From an uncultured Lachnospiraceae bacterium (GTDB taxonomy: Bacteria > Bacillota > Clostridia > Lachnospirales > Lachnospiraceae): a stretch of 6,011 nucleotides of DNA. Shown here one piece after another: positions 1-6,011 of the stretch (the first letter of the stretch is position 1; each line of letters opens with the position of its first letter). The DNA lies in assembly GCA_948441955.1 (NCBI GenBank), contig CAOJQZ010000106.1, forward strand, positions 1 to 6,011, written 5' to 3'. Made by a program: the position numbers and the translations under genes. Under the pieces are notes generated by a model that saw nothing but the letters and a program-made list of their open reading frames with translations, had not been told where the DNA came from and did not search any database.

Positions 1-1
1 A

Positions 2-133
2 GAAGTGATGCTTCTTTCAGGTGGAGGGGATTTTCTAATTACGCTGAAAATCTTATTATACCGCACTGATAAGAAAGAATGTGTGTATTGCGACCATCCT
101 TACGAATGTGGTTTTGTTGTTTTTGAGAAATAG
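2..133 (+). CDS. C-terminal fragment of a rightward gene, possibly a DUF3267-type putative membrane zincin peptidase
   Basis: Frame 2 of the plus strand is open from the window edge for 43 codons and ends at TAG (131-133); the start lies outside the window. The fragment begins EVMLLSGGGDFLITLKIL and ends DHPYECGFVVFEK. It has natural codon use and a protein-like pattern: a glycine-rich turn, a hydrophobic stretch (about residues 11-20), a charged turn, then a DHP motif and a hydrophobic end. From memory, an SGGD segment followed by a terminal DHP-x3-G motif resembles the end of DUF3267 proteins, predicted multi-helix membrane metallopeptidases. I could not test this, and the HExxH site would lie outside the window. 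Three cysteines (residues 27, 30 and 36) form a C-x2-C-x5-C cluster. The gene converges on the polC-eamA-mnmM set. That this is a real gene end is fairly likely; the family name is tentative. Confidence 0.55.
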   Translation, partial: EVMLLSGGGDFLITLKILLYRTDKKECVYCDHPYECGFVVFEK

Positions 134-296
134 AAGTAAACACTATAAGTATGTCACGTATATCCGTTCTCACAGCTATAATGGATACCGCACCCCCATC
201 AGGTACGGACTGCTTCTTAAACATAGCAACTGTTTTTAGCCATAAGCATTACAAAAATGCTTGACCATGATAATATATTTATTAAATATTTTTATT
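134..296. other. AT-rich intergenic spacer between convergent genes
   Basis: This spacer lies between the stop of the rightward fragment and the palindrome at the end of mnmM. It contains a perfect 7-bp hairpin (AAGCATT at 244-250 with AATGCTT at 256-262, 5-nt loop), a weaker one (CCGCACC with GGTACGG around 189-209, one mismatch on this strand or a G-U pair on the other), and a very AT-rich run at about 269-296. A TTGACC at 261-266 could pass for a -35 box, but no good -10 box follows at normal spacing. I see no convincing gene, RNA or mobile element here. A 61-codon minus-strand frame across 39-224 lacks a ribosome site and overlaps the better-supported plus-strand gene end. Confidence 0.5.
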
Positions 297-346
297 CATA
301 CCCTCAGTGTACAAGAGATACATGCCCTTTGTATACTGAGGGTATG
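297..346. repeat. 18-bp inverted repeat (palindrome) overlapping the mnmM stop; possible terminator of the convergent units
   Basis: The left arm CATACCCTCAGTGTACAA (297-314) and the right arm TTGTATACTGAGGGTATG (329-346) are complementary at 17 of 18 positions, around a 14-nt loop. In plus-strand RNA the single difference is a tolerated G-U pair, giving an 18-bp stem followed by GUUUCUUU, a modest U-rich tail. In minus-strand RNA it is an A-C mismatch, and the following sequence is mixed A/U with no U-run. It therefore looks better as a terminator for the rightward gene, though it could also stop or stabilise the leftward transcript. It covers the last 13 or so codons and the TGA of mnmM. 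An alternative is a small palindromic repeat element inserted at the gene end. Confidence 0.7.
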
Positions 347-909
347 GTTTCTTTAAAAATGAATACGGGCAGAGGGGGATTGTTTTTGCGGTTATAATAC
401 TGATTTATAATTACGGTGTACTCTTTTGGCGGAAGCTTTTTTATATATGCCAGTATCTTCTCTTTCTCTTCAAAGCCTGTATCGCCGCCGCTGTACACGC
501 AAAGACACAGCATGGCGCCTGGTTTTAGTATTTTTAACGCCTTACTGACCGCTTTTATGCTTGTATCGGGAAGGGTTGCAATATTATGGCTGCCGCCCGG
601 AAGATAACCGAAGTTGAAAACAATTGCATCAGCGGTGCTTTCCTTCACATATCTGTCCATATGCTCATGTCCGTCCAAAATCAGTCTGGCACGCTCTGAC
701 ATTCCATAAGAGAGCAGTAATTCTTTTGTCTGCTCAAGCGCCTTCTCCTGAATATCAAAGGCATATACTTTCCCTGTATTTCCCGCCATCTTGCAGAATA
801 GTAATGTATCATTTCCATTTCCCATAGTAGCGTCAATATAGATTCCGCCTTCCGGCGTTTTAGACCGTATCATTTCATGATACCAAGATGTCACCTGTGA
901 ATATCTCAA
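304..909 (-). CDS. mnmM: MnmM/YtqB-family SAM-dependent methyltransferase (tRNA wobble-uridine methylation)
   Basis: A 201-residue cytosolic Rossmann-fold methyltransferase. Motif I is DATMGNGNDT at residues 26-35 (SAM binding), VYAFDIQ at 48-54 carries the acidic end of strand 2, FNFGYLPGG at 98-106 is the hallmark of the YtqB family, and NRKNNPPLPVFIF at 173-185 is the usual conserved end. Characterised members in Bacillus and Staphylococcus methylate 5-aminomethyl-(2-thio)uridine at tRNA position 34 to the methylaminomethyl form, the step MnmC does in enterobacteria; the role here is inferred from that. The start is TTG at 907-909, supported by AGGAGGT at 914-920 and by the lack of an earlier in-frame ATG. 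The last 14 residues (188-201) extend past the conserved end and are encoded by one arm, the loop and part of the other arm of the palindrome at 297-346, so that tail is probably not functional. It is the last gene of the leftward set, 57 nt after the transporter. Confidence 0.9.
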   Translation of the reverse strand: MRYSQVTSWYHEMIRSKTPEGGIYIDATMGNGNDTLLFCKMAGNTGKVYAFDIQEKALEQTKELLLSYGMSERARLILDGHEHMDRYVKESTADAIVFNFGYLPGGSHNIATLPDTSIKAVSKALKILKPGAMLCLCVYSGGDTGFEEKEKILAYIKKLPPKEYTVIINQYYNRKNNPPLPVFIFKETIPSVYKGHVSLVH

Positions 910-913
910 TTTT

Positions 914-920
914 ACCTCCT
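914..920 (-). promoter_or_regulatory. Ribosome binding site that sets the mnmM TTG start
   Basis: On the minus strand AGGAGGT is a near-perfect match to the 16S rRNA anti-Shine-Dalgarno. It ends 4 nt before the TTG at 907-909 (5 nt counted from GGAGG). No ATG or GTG stands at a suitable distance in this frame, so the site decides in favour of the TTG start. Confidence 0.8.
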
Positions 921-966
921 ATCTTCTCAACCCCTCAATCTCCATCGAAAGCTTCTCTATCTTTGC

Positions 967-1848
967 CTAATGCTGCCGCAGGAGTTCTTTCTGCTCTTTC
1001 TTTTTATTATAGACAAACATCACTCCCGCCATTGTACAGATAATCCCGTAACCCAGCCAGCTTAAGCCGTCCGGTGTCTGTCCGAACACAAAAAAGCCAA
1101 GTACTGCTGAAAAAATAATCTGTGAATAATCATATACCGATATTTCCTTTGCCGGGGCATAACAGTATGCCGCAGTAATCGAAAACTGCCCTCCCGCGGC
1201 AGAAAGTCCGGCAAGAAGAAGTATTACAAGCTGCGCCCCGCTCATAGGATGATAGTCAAGGATAATCCACGGCAGTGTCACCAGACAGGAAAAAGCAGAG
1301 AAGAAAAAAACAATATAGGATCCCTTTTCTCCCATGATACCGAGCCGTCTGACCATGGTATACGCCGCTCCCGCGCAGATTCCCCCGGCAAGCCCCAGAA
1401 GAGAGGGAATCAAATCCAGATTAGAAAAGGATGGTTTTACTACAAACATACTTCCAGCAAAAGCCCCGGCAACAATTAATGCCTGTGGAACTGTCACCTT
1501 CTCCTTCAAAATCAAGAAGCTAAAAAGTACAGCAAAAAACGGCGACATCTTATTCAGCATAGATGCGTCCGCCAGTACCAAATGATCCACTGCATAAAAA
1601 TTACACAGAATCCCCACCGTCCCGAACACTGCCCTGAATACCAAATATATAAGGCTCTCTCTCCGGCATCTGAACGAAGCCCTGTCCTTAACAAGCAGAA
1701 CACAGGCAAAAATTGCCGCCACAAAATTGCGGAAAAAACTCTTCTGCACCGAGGGAAGATCTCCGGCCATATGCACAAACATATTCATCAGGGCAAAACA
1801 GAAGGCTGATATGACGATGTATAGGATTCCTTTATATTTTTTCTTCAA
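967..1848 (-). CDS. EamA/DMT-superfamily membrane transporter, 10 predicted helices
   Basis: A 293-residue hydrophobic protein, the usual length for this family, with two tandem EamA repeats at about residues 7-138 and 150-281. The first repeat carries the family pattern LADASMLNKMSPFFAVLFSF (92-111), then LKEKVT and a helix ending in VVKPSF. The second has AAYCYAPAKEISVYDYSQ (226-243) followed by the matching helix and a short basic tail KKKEQKELL. Members sit in the cytoplasmic membrane and move small metabolites such as amino acids or nucleotide precursors; substrate cannot be inferred here. I place the start at TTG 1846-1848 because GGGGTG (1856-1861) lies 7 nt upstream and the protein then begins LKKKYKGILY directly before helix 1. 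A TTG at 1888-1890 would add 14 residues but has no ribosome site. An ATG at 1850-1852 is out of frame by one base. The gene lies 53 nt after polC with no terminator between, so co-transcription is likely. Confidence 0.88.
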   Translation of the reverse strand: MKKKYKGILYIVISAFCFALMNMFVHMAGDLPSVQKSFFRNFVAAIFACVLLVKDRASFRCRRESLIYLVFRAVFGTVGILCNFYAVDHLVLADASMLNKMSPFFAVLFSFLILKEKVTVPQALIVAGAFAGSMFVVKPSFSNLDLIPSLLGLAGGICAGAAYTMVRRLGIMGEKGSYIVFFFSAFSCLVTLPWIILDYHPMSGAQLVILLLAGLSAAGGQFSITAAYCYAPAKEISVYDYSQIIFSAVLGFFVFGQTPDGLSWLGYGIICTMAGVMFVYNKKKEQKELLRQH

Positions 1849-1855
1849 ACATAAA

Positions 1856-1861
1856 CACCCC
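1856..1861 (-). promoter_or_regulatory. Ribosome binding site choosing the transporter start
   Basis: GGGGTG on the minus strand pairs with the anti-Shine-Dalgarno if one G-U pair is allowed. It stands 7 nt before TTG 1846-1848, and also only 3 nt before an out-of-frame ATG at 1850-1852. It favours the shorter 293-residue protein over the 307-residue form that would begin at TTG 1888-1890. Confidence 0.5.
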
Positions 1862-1901
1862 AGTTTTATAATGTTATTTTTTACAGTCAACGGACGCTGT
1901 T

Positions 1902-4900
1902 CTACAAATCAAACAGCGACAGCTGGTTGGACTCCGGAAGATCCCCTAAAAGTCCCAGCTCGCCCATATAATCTATCACTGTCTGGCTGGCCTTTGTACG
2001 CTGTCTGAAATCATCCCTGGAGAGGTACGGGCCGTCCTTGGACGCCTCCTCCACAGCCTCCGCCGCTTTCTCTCCCATGCCGTCAATGCTGGAAAAGGGA
2101 GGCATCAGCTTTCCGTCAATAATGCAGAACTTTGACGCCTTTGCACGGTAAATATCTATAGGAAGGAATTCAAAACCTCTTGCGTACATTTCCTGTACAA
2201 TACGCATATCCTTCATAGTGTCCTGCTCTTTTTTACTGAGAGAGTCAGAGCGTCGGTTGTAATCATCCATATGAGCCTGAAGTCTTTCCTTCCCCTGGCA
2301 CATCAGCTCATAAGAGAACGCATCTGCACGGATTCCAAAATAGGACGCATAATAGGCAAGGGGATAATTGATCTTACAATAGGCAATCCGGTATGCCATC
2401 ATGACATACGCCGCCGCATGGGCCTTGGGAAACATATATTTAATCTTCTCACAGGACCAGATATACCAGTCGGGAATACCGTTTGCAATCATGTCCTCCT
2501 TAAACTTCGGCCAGTCCTTGCATTTTCCCTTTGCCACGGCGCCTTTTCGGACACGCTCCATTATAGTAAAAGACTCTTCGCTGTCCATTCCCTTGTTAAT
2601 AAGATATGTCATAATATCGTCGCGGGTGCAGATTGCTGTGGAAATCGTCGCTTTCCCGCTCTTAATCAGCTCCTGGGCATTATTAAGCCACACGTCGGTT
2701 CCGTGGGACAAACCAGAAATTCGTATGAGATCAGATAAATTCTGGGGCTTTGTATCCACAACCATCTGAATAACAAAATCTGTTCCGAACTCCGGAATTC
2801 CAAGGCAGCCTACCGGACAGCCGCCAATATCCTCCGGGGTAATTCCAAGGGCCGAGGTGTCATGAAACAAGGAAATAACCCCCTTGTCATCCAGCGGTAT
2901 CTTTGTGGCTATAAAGGGATGATCCGTCTCATTATATTCATTTTCCATTGCCGGAGAGCTGATATAGGCCTCCAACGACCTTATCATAGTGGGATCATCA
3001 TGTCCAAGAATATCAAGCTTTAACAGATTGTGATCAATGGAGTGATAGTCAAAATGGGTGGTAATAATATCCGTATTCATATCATTTGCCGGATGCTGCA
3101 CTGGAGTGAAGGAATTAATATCCTCCCCGTGGGGCAGTACAATAATACCGCCCGGGTGCTGTCCGGTACTCCGTCTTATGCCTGTACAGCCCTGCACGAT
3201 TCTGTCAATCTCACATTTGCGTTTCCTGCTTCCCCGCTCTTCATAATAATTTTTCACATAACCAAAGGCTGTCTTATCGGCCAGGGTTCCGATTGTTCCT
3301 GCGCGGAAGGTCTGGCCTTCCCCAAAAATAACCTCTGTATATTTATGGGCGCTGCTCTGATAATCGCCGGAAAAATTGAGATCAATATCCGGCTCCTTAT
3401 TTCCCTTAAATCCAAGAAAGGTTTCAAAGGGAATGTCAAATCCATCCTTTACAAGAGGTTCGCCGCAGACCGGGCACCGCTTATCCGGCATATCCCACCC
3501 GCAGCCTCCTGCAAATGCTCTCACTTCCGGAGAATCAAAATCACTGTAATGGCATTTACTGCAGTAATAATGGGGACTTAAGGGGTTTACTTCTGTAATT
3601 CCCGCCATTGTAGCCACAAAGGAGGAACCTACCGAGCCCCTGGATCCCACCAGATAGCCGTCCTCATTGGATTTCCACACCAGCTTCTGGGCGATAATAT
3701 ACATAACCGCAAAGCCGTTGGAAATAATAGAGTGAAGCTCCCTCTCCAAACGCTCAGTTACTACCTCCGGAAGATTTTCTCCGTACATAGAATGAGCCTT
3801 TTTGTAACAGATCTCCTTCAGCATTTTATCTGAATCCGGAATAACCGGCGGACATTTATCCGGACGCACCGGCGAAATTTTCTCTACCATGTCCGCAATT
3901 TTATTTGGATTATCTATCACAATTTCCTTTGCCTTGGCAGAGCCCAGATAATCAAACTCGGAAAGCATTTCCTCTGTAGTATGGAGGTACAGGGGCGCCT
4001 GATTGTCCGCATCGGTAAAGCCTTTTCCGGTCATAATAATCCGGCGGTAAACCTCATCCTCCGGATCAAGAAAATGCACGTCGCAGGTAGCTACTACCGG
4101 CTTATTAAACCTTTCTCCCAGTTTAATAATCTGACGATTCACATTTCTTATATCTTCTTCACTGTTGATATTTTTTATTCTGGGACTGTCAATCATGAAA
4201 CGATTGTTTCCTACTGGCTGCAGCTCCAGATAGTCATAGTAATTTACAATCCTTGCGATGCGCTCGTCTGATTTTTCATTTAAAATCGCCTGATACAGCT
4301 CTCCCGCTTCACAGGCGCTGCCTACAATAAGACCTTCCCGGTGCTTTGACAGCTCGCTTTTGGGAATCCTGGGCCTGCGTGCAAAGTACGTTAAATGCGA
4401 CTTTGTCACAAGTGTGTAAAGATTTACCCTGCCCACATTATTTTTTGCAAGAATGATTACATGATAAGTGGGAAGCTTCCGTACTGCCTCTACATTATGG
4501 GCACCGAACTGGTTAAGCCTCCCTAAATCATAAATATCCATCTCATGAAGCATCTGAATAAACTTCACATAAATCTCTGCCGTAACCCTTGCATCATCTA
4601 CGGCCCGGTGATGGTGCTCCTGAGAAATATTGAGAGCCTTGGCCACCACATTAAGCTTAAATTTAGCCAATGTTGGAAGAAGAATCCTTGCAAGGGCAAC
4701 CGTATCTACAGACGTAAAGTCTGGCATGATATCCTGATAACGGCAATTCTGTTCAATAAATCCAACATCAAAGGAAGCATTATGGGCCACCAGGACCGCA
4801 TCTCCCACAAAGGAAAGAAATTCCGGAAGAATGGTACCAATATCCGGAGAATCCATTACCATCTGATCCGTGATACTGGTAAGCTTTGTGATCTCAAAGG

Positions 4901-6011
4901 GAATGGGGACGCCCGGGTTTACGAAAGCGCTGTAGTTATCCGTAATCACACCATTCTCTACCTTCACGGCTCCGATTTCAATAATTTTATCCTTAATGGG
5001 ACTGAAGCCTGTTGTCTCAAGGTCAAATACTACATAGGTTCCATTAAGAGACTGTCCCTTTTCATTTACCGCCACATCCTGCAGATCATCTACCAGATAT
5101 CCCTCCACCCCATAAATCACCTTAAAGGGATCCTCCTTATCCAGCGTTTCAATATAATGGTTGGCATCAGGAAAGGACTGTACCACGCCATGATCCGTAA
5201 TAGCAATAGCCTTATGTCCCCAGTCATGGGCACGTTTCACAATATCCCTTACCTCAGACACGCCGTCCATATCACTCATTTTCGTATGGCAGTGAAGCTC
5301 TACCCGCTTCTCCGGCGCCGTGTCCTTTCTCGCCTCCGTAAAATCCGGTATTTTCTTAATTCCAAAAACAGAGCCTATAGTAAGCTCCCCGTCAAATTTA
5401 TCGATGGTTGTGACGCCCTTTATTTTCAGGAATGCTCCCGCCTTAATCTCCCCCAGTATATCAGGGAGCTGCTCGTTCCTCACAAACATCTTTACCATGA
5501 TTGTATCGGTAAAATCTGTGACCGCATACATAACAATCGTTTTTTCATTCCGTATTTCTCTTGTATCAAGACTTAATACCTTACCGCGGAAAGTGATCTC
5601 TCCCATCTCCCCTGCAACCTGAACAAGCTCTATCGTCTCATCGTCAAAAGGACGGCCGTAAACCAGACCGTCTGCATCAGGCCCTTTCGTCCGCGGGGTA
5701 AATCCTCCGCGTTCTCCGGATTCTTTTTTCTTTCCCTCTGGCTTTACAGCTGTTTCTTCCATCTTTTTCTTACGCTGCTTTGCCTGTGAGAGAATAGATT
5801 CCACCTCCTGTTTCAGCCTCATATCATTATACTTAAGCTTGCTTTCCTTTGCCTCACTATAGAGAATCCGCACCTCAACGGGCCTTCCGAACCGTTTGTC
5901 ATATACCTCGCTCAGATATGCGGCCATAGACTCTTTTTTCCCCTGGGCAACAATTGTATCTGTAAGCTGCAGGCATAGAATATTCTCATTCTCAAAAGCA
6001 TATTTTGCATT
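1902..6011 (-). CDS. polC: DNA polymerase III alpha subunit, PolC type (N-terminus outside the window)
   Basis: The replicative polymerase with built-in proofreading of low-GC Gram-positives. The frame is open to the window edge: 28 codons precede the ATG at 5925-5927 without a stop, so that ATG is internal; 1369 codons are visible of a family usually 1430-1500 long. Counting from that ATG: a charged linker (about 41-95); an OB fold (about 108-195); the PHP domain with ELHCHTKMSDMDG (210-222) and ITDHG (243-247); an inserted DEDDh exonuclease with FDLETTG (D302, E304), NASFD (D387) and HRAVDD (H440, D445), all intact; the rest of PHP; then the polymerase with GSRGSVGSSF (761-770), a zinc site (C789, C792, C818, C821), catalytic PDIDLNFSG (D847, D849) and LDILGHDDPT (D972). 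FPKAHAAAY (1166-1174) follows, then a helix-hairpin-helix near 1280-1292. It ends NQLSLFDL; QLSLF (1335-1339) is the sliding-clamp-binding peptide. The stop is TAG (1902-1904). No truncation, frameshift or lost catalytic residue is seen. Confidence 0.98.
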   Translation of the reverse strand, partial: NAKYAFENENILCLQLTDTIVAQGKKESMAAYLSEVYDKRFGRPVEVRILYSEAKESKLKYNDMRLKQEVESILSQAKQRKKKMEETAVKPEGKKKESGERGGFTPRTKGPDADGLVYGRPFDDETIELVQVAGEMGEITFRGKVLSLDTREIRNEKTIVMYAVTDFTDTIMVKMFVRNEQLPDILGEIKAGAFLKIKGVTTIDKFDGELTIGSVFGIKKIPDFTEARKDTAPEKRVELHCHTKMSDMDGVSEVRDIVKRAHDWGHKAIAITDHGVVQSFPDANHYIETLDKEDPFKVIYGVEGYLVDDLQDVAVNEKGQSLNGTYVVFDLETTGFSPIKDKIIEIGAVKVENGVITDNYSAFVNPGVPIPFEITKLTSITDQMVMDSPDIGTILPEFLSFVGDAVLVAHNASFDVGFIEQNCRYQDIMPDFTSVDTVALARILLPTLAKFKLNVVAKALNISQEHHHRAVDDARVTAEIYVKFIQMLHEMDIYDLGRLNQFGAHNVEAVRKLPTYHVIILAKNNVGRVNLYTLVTKSHLTYFARRPRIPKSELSKHREGLIVGSACEAGELYQAILNEKSDERIARIVNYYDYLELQPVGNNRFMIDSPRIKNINSEEDIRNVNRQIIKLGERFNKPVVATCDVHFLDPEDEVYRRIIMTGKGFTDADNQAPLYLHTTEEMLSEFDYLGSAKAKEIVIDNPNKIADMVEKISPVRPDKCPPVIPDSDKMLKEICYKKAHSMYGENLPEVVTERLERELHSIISNGFAVMYIIAQKLVWKSNEDGYLVGSRGSVGSSFVATMAGITEVNPLSPHYYCSKCHYSDFDSPEVRAFAGGCGWDMPDKRCPVCGEPLVKDGFDIPFETFLGFKGNKEPDIDLNFSGDYQSSAHKYTEVIFGEGQTFRAGTIGTLADKTAFGYVKNYYEERGSRKRKCEIDRIVQGCTGIRRSTGQHPGGIIVLPHGEDINSFTPVQHPANDMNTDIITTHFDYHSIDHNLLKLDILGHDDPTMIRSLEAYISSPAMENEYNETDHPFIATKIPLDDKGVISLFHDTSALGITPEDIGGCPVGCLGIPEFGTDFVIQMVVDTKPQNLSDLIRISGLSHGTDVWLNNAQELIKSGKATISTAICTRDDIMTYLINKGMDSEESFTIMERVRKGAVAKGKCKDWPKFKEDMIANGIPDWYIWSCEKIKYMFPKAHAAAYVMMAYRIAYCKINYPLAYYASYFGIRADAFSYELMCQGKERLQAHMDDYNRRSDSLSKKEQDTMKDMRIVQEMYARGFEFLPIDIYRAKASKFCIIDGKLMPPFSSIDGMGEKAAEAVEEASKDGPYLSRDDFRQRTKASQTVIDYMGELGLLGDLPESNQLSLFDL

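Noticed and set aside
58..193. The 9-mer ATACCGCAC occurs twice (58-66 and 185-193)
   Set aside because: One copy is inside coding sequence, the flanks do not match, and a single short repeat over this distance is readily due to chance.
39..224. A 61-codon minus-strand frame beginning with ATG at 222-224
   Set aside because: No ribosome site precedes its ATG, its product resembles nothing I recognise, and it overlaps antisense to the plus-strand gene end that reads much more like protein.
261..289. A TTGACC followed by AT-rich sequence on the plus strand, resembling a promoter
   Set aside because: No good -10 box lies at 16-18 nt, and nothing downstream on that strand codes for a protein; the AT-rich run explains the match.
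1865..1890. A TTGACT and TATAAA pair on the minus strand between polC and the transporter, resembling a promoter
   Set aside because: The spacing is only 14 nt, and transcription would begin at the ribosome site itself, leaving no usable leader.
3030..3581. A 183-codon plus-strand frame across the polymerase active-site region
   Set aside because: It is antisense to the zinc-site and catalytic-aspartate codons of polC, has no recognisable domain, and is best explained as a shadow.
4545..5576. A 343-codon open frame on the plus strand, antisense to polC
   Set aside because: It lies wholly within the conserved PHP and exonuclease coding region of polC. Its composition (many Ile, His, Arg, Asn) is typical of an antisense shadow, and it shows no domain pattern.
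5925..5927. This ATG as the start of polC
   Set aside because: The frame stays open for 28 more codons to the window edge, no ribosome site precedes the ATG, and the protein would be shorter than the family, so the real start is outside the window.

Overview
The window looks like an ordinary chromosomal segment of a low-to-mid GC Gram-positive bacterium of the Clostridia, probably a Lachnospiraceae-type organism (inference). The main reason is a PolC-type DNA polymerase III alpha subunit, the form typical of Firmicutes, with a DEDDh exonuclease inserted in its PHP domain and a C-terminal clamp-binding peptide. The codon use, strong GGAGG-type ribosome sites and TTG starts fit this.

Layout: nearly all of the window is a leftward (minus-strand) gene set, probably one operon. 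It begins beyond the right edge with polC (6011 to 1902; its N-terminus is cut off by the window end). A 53-nt gap follows, then a 10-helix EamA/DMT-family transporter (1848 to 967), another 57-nt gap, and a small SAM-dependent methyltransferase of the MnmM/YtqB family (909 to 304). Neither gap holds a visible terminator, and both downstream genes appear to start with TTG. At the left edge the last 43 codons of a rightward gene (2 to 133) run in from outside. The two transcription units therefore converge, with about 170 nt of AT-rich spacer between them. A striking 18-bp inverted repeat (297 to 346) lies at the junction and overlaps the 3' end and stop codon of the methyltransferase gene.

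Functions: polC is the essential replicative polymerase. The MnmM-like enzyme is expected to complete the 5-methylaminomethyl modification of the tRNA wobble uridine. The transporter's substrate cannot be read from sequence. The three share strand and close spacing, not an obvious pathway.

I found no CRISPR array, insertion sequence, RNA gene or defence-type system. No undescribed system is evident. The points worth a second look are small: the palindrome that forms the end of mnmM, the transporter's out-of-frame ATG beside its TTG start, an open in-frame tail after the transporter's stop, and the cysteine-containing C-terminus of the left-edge gene.
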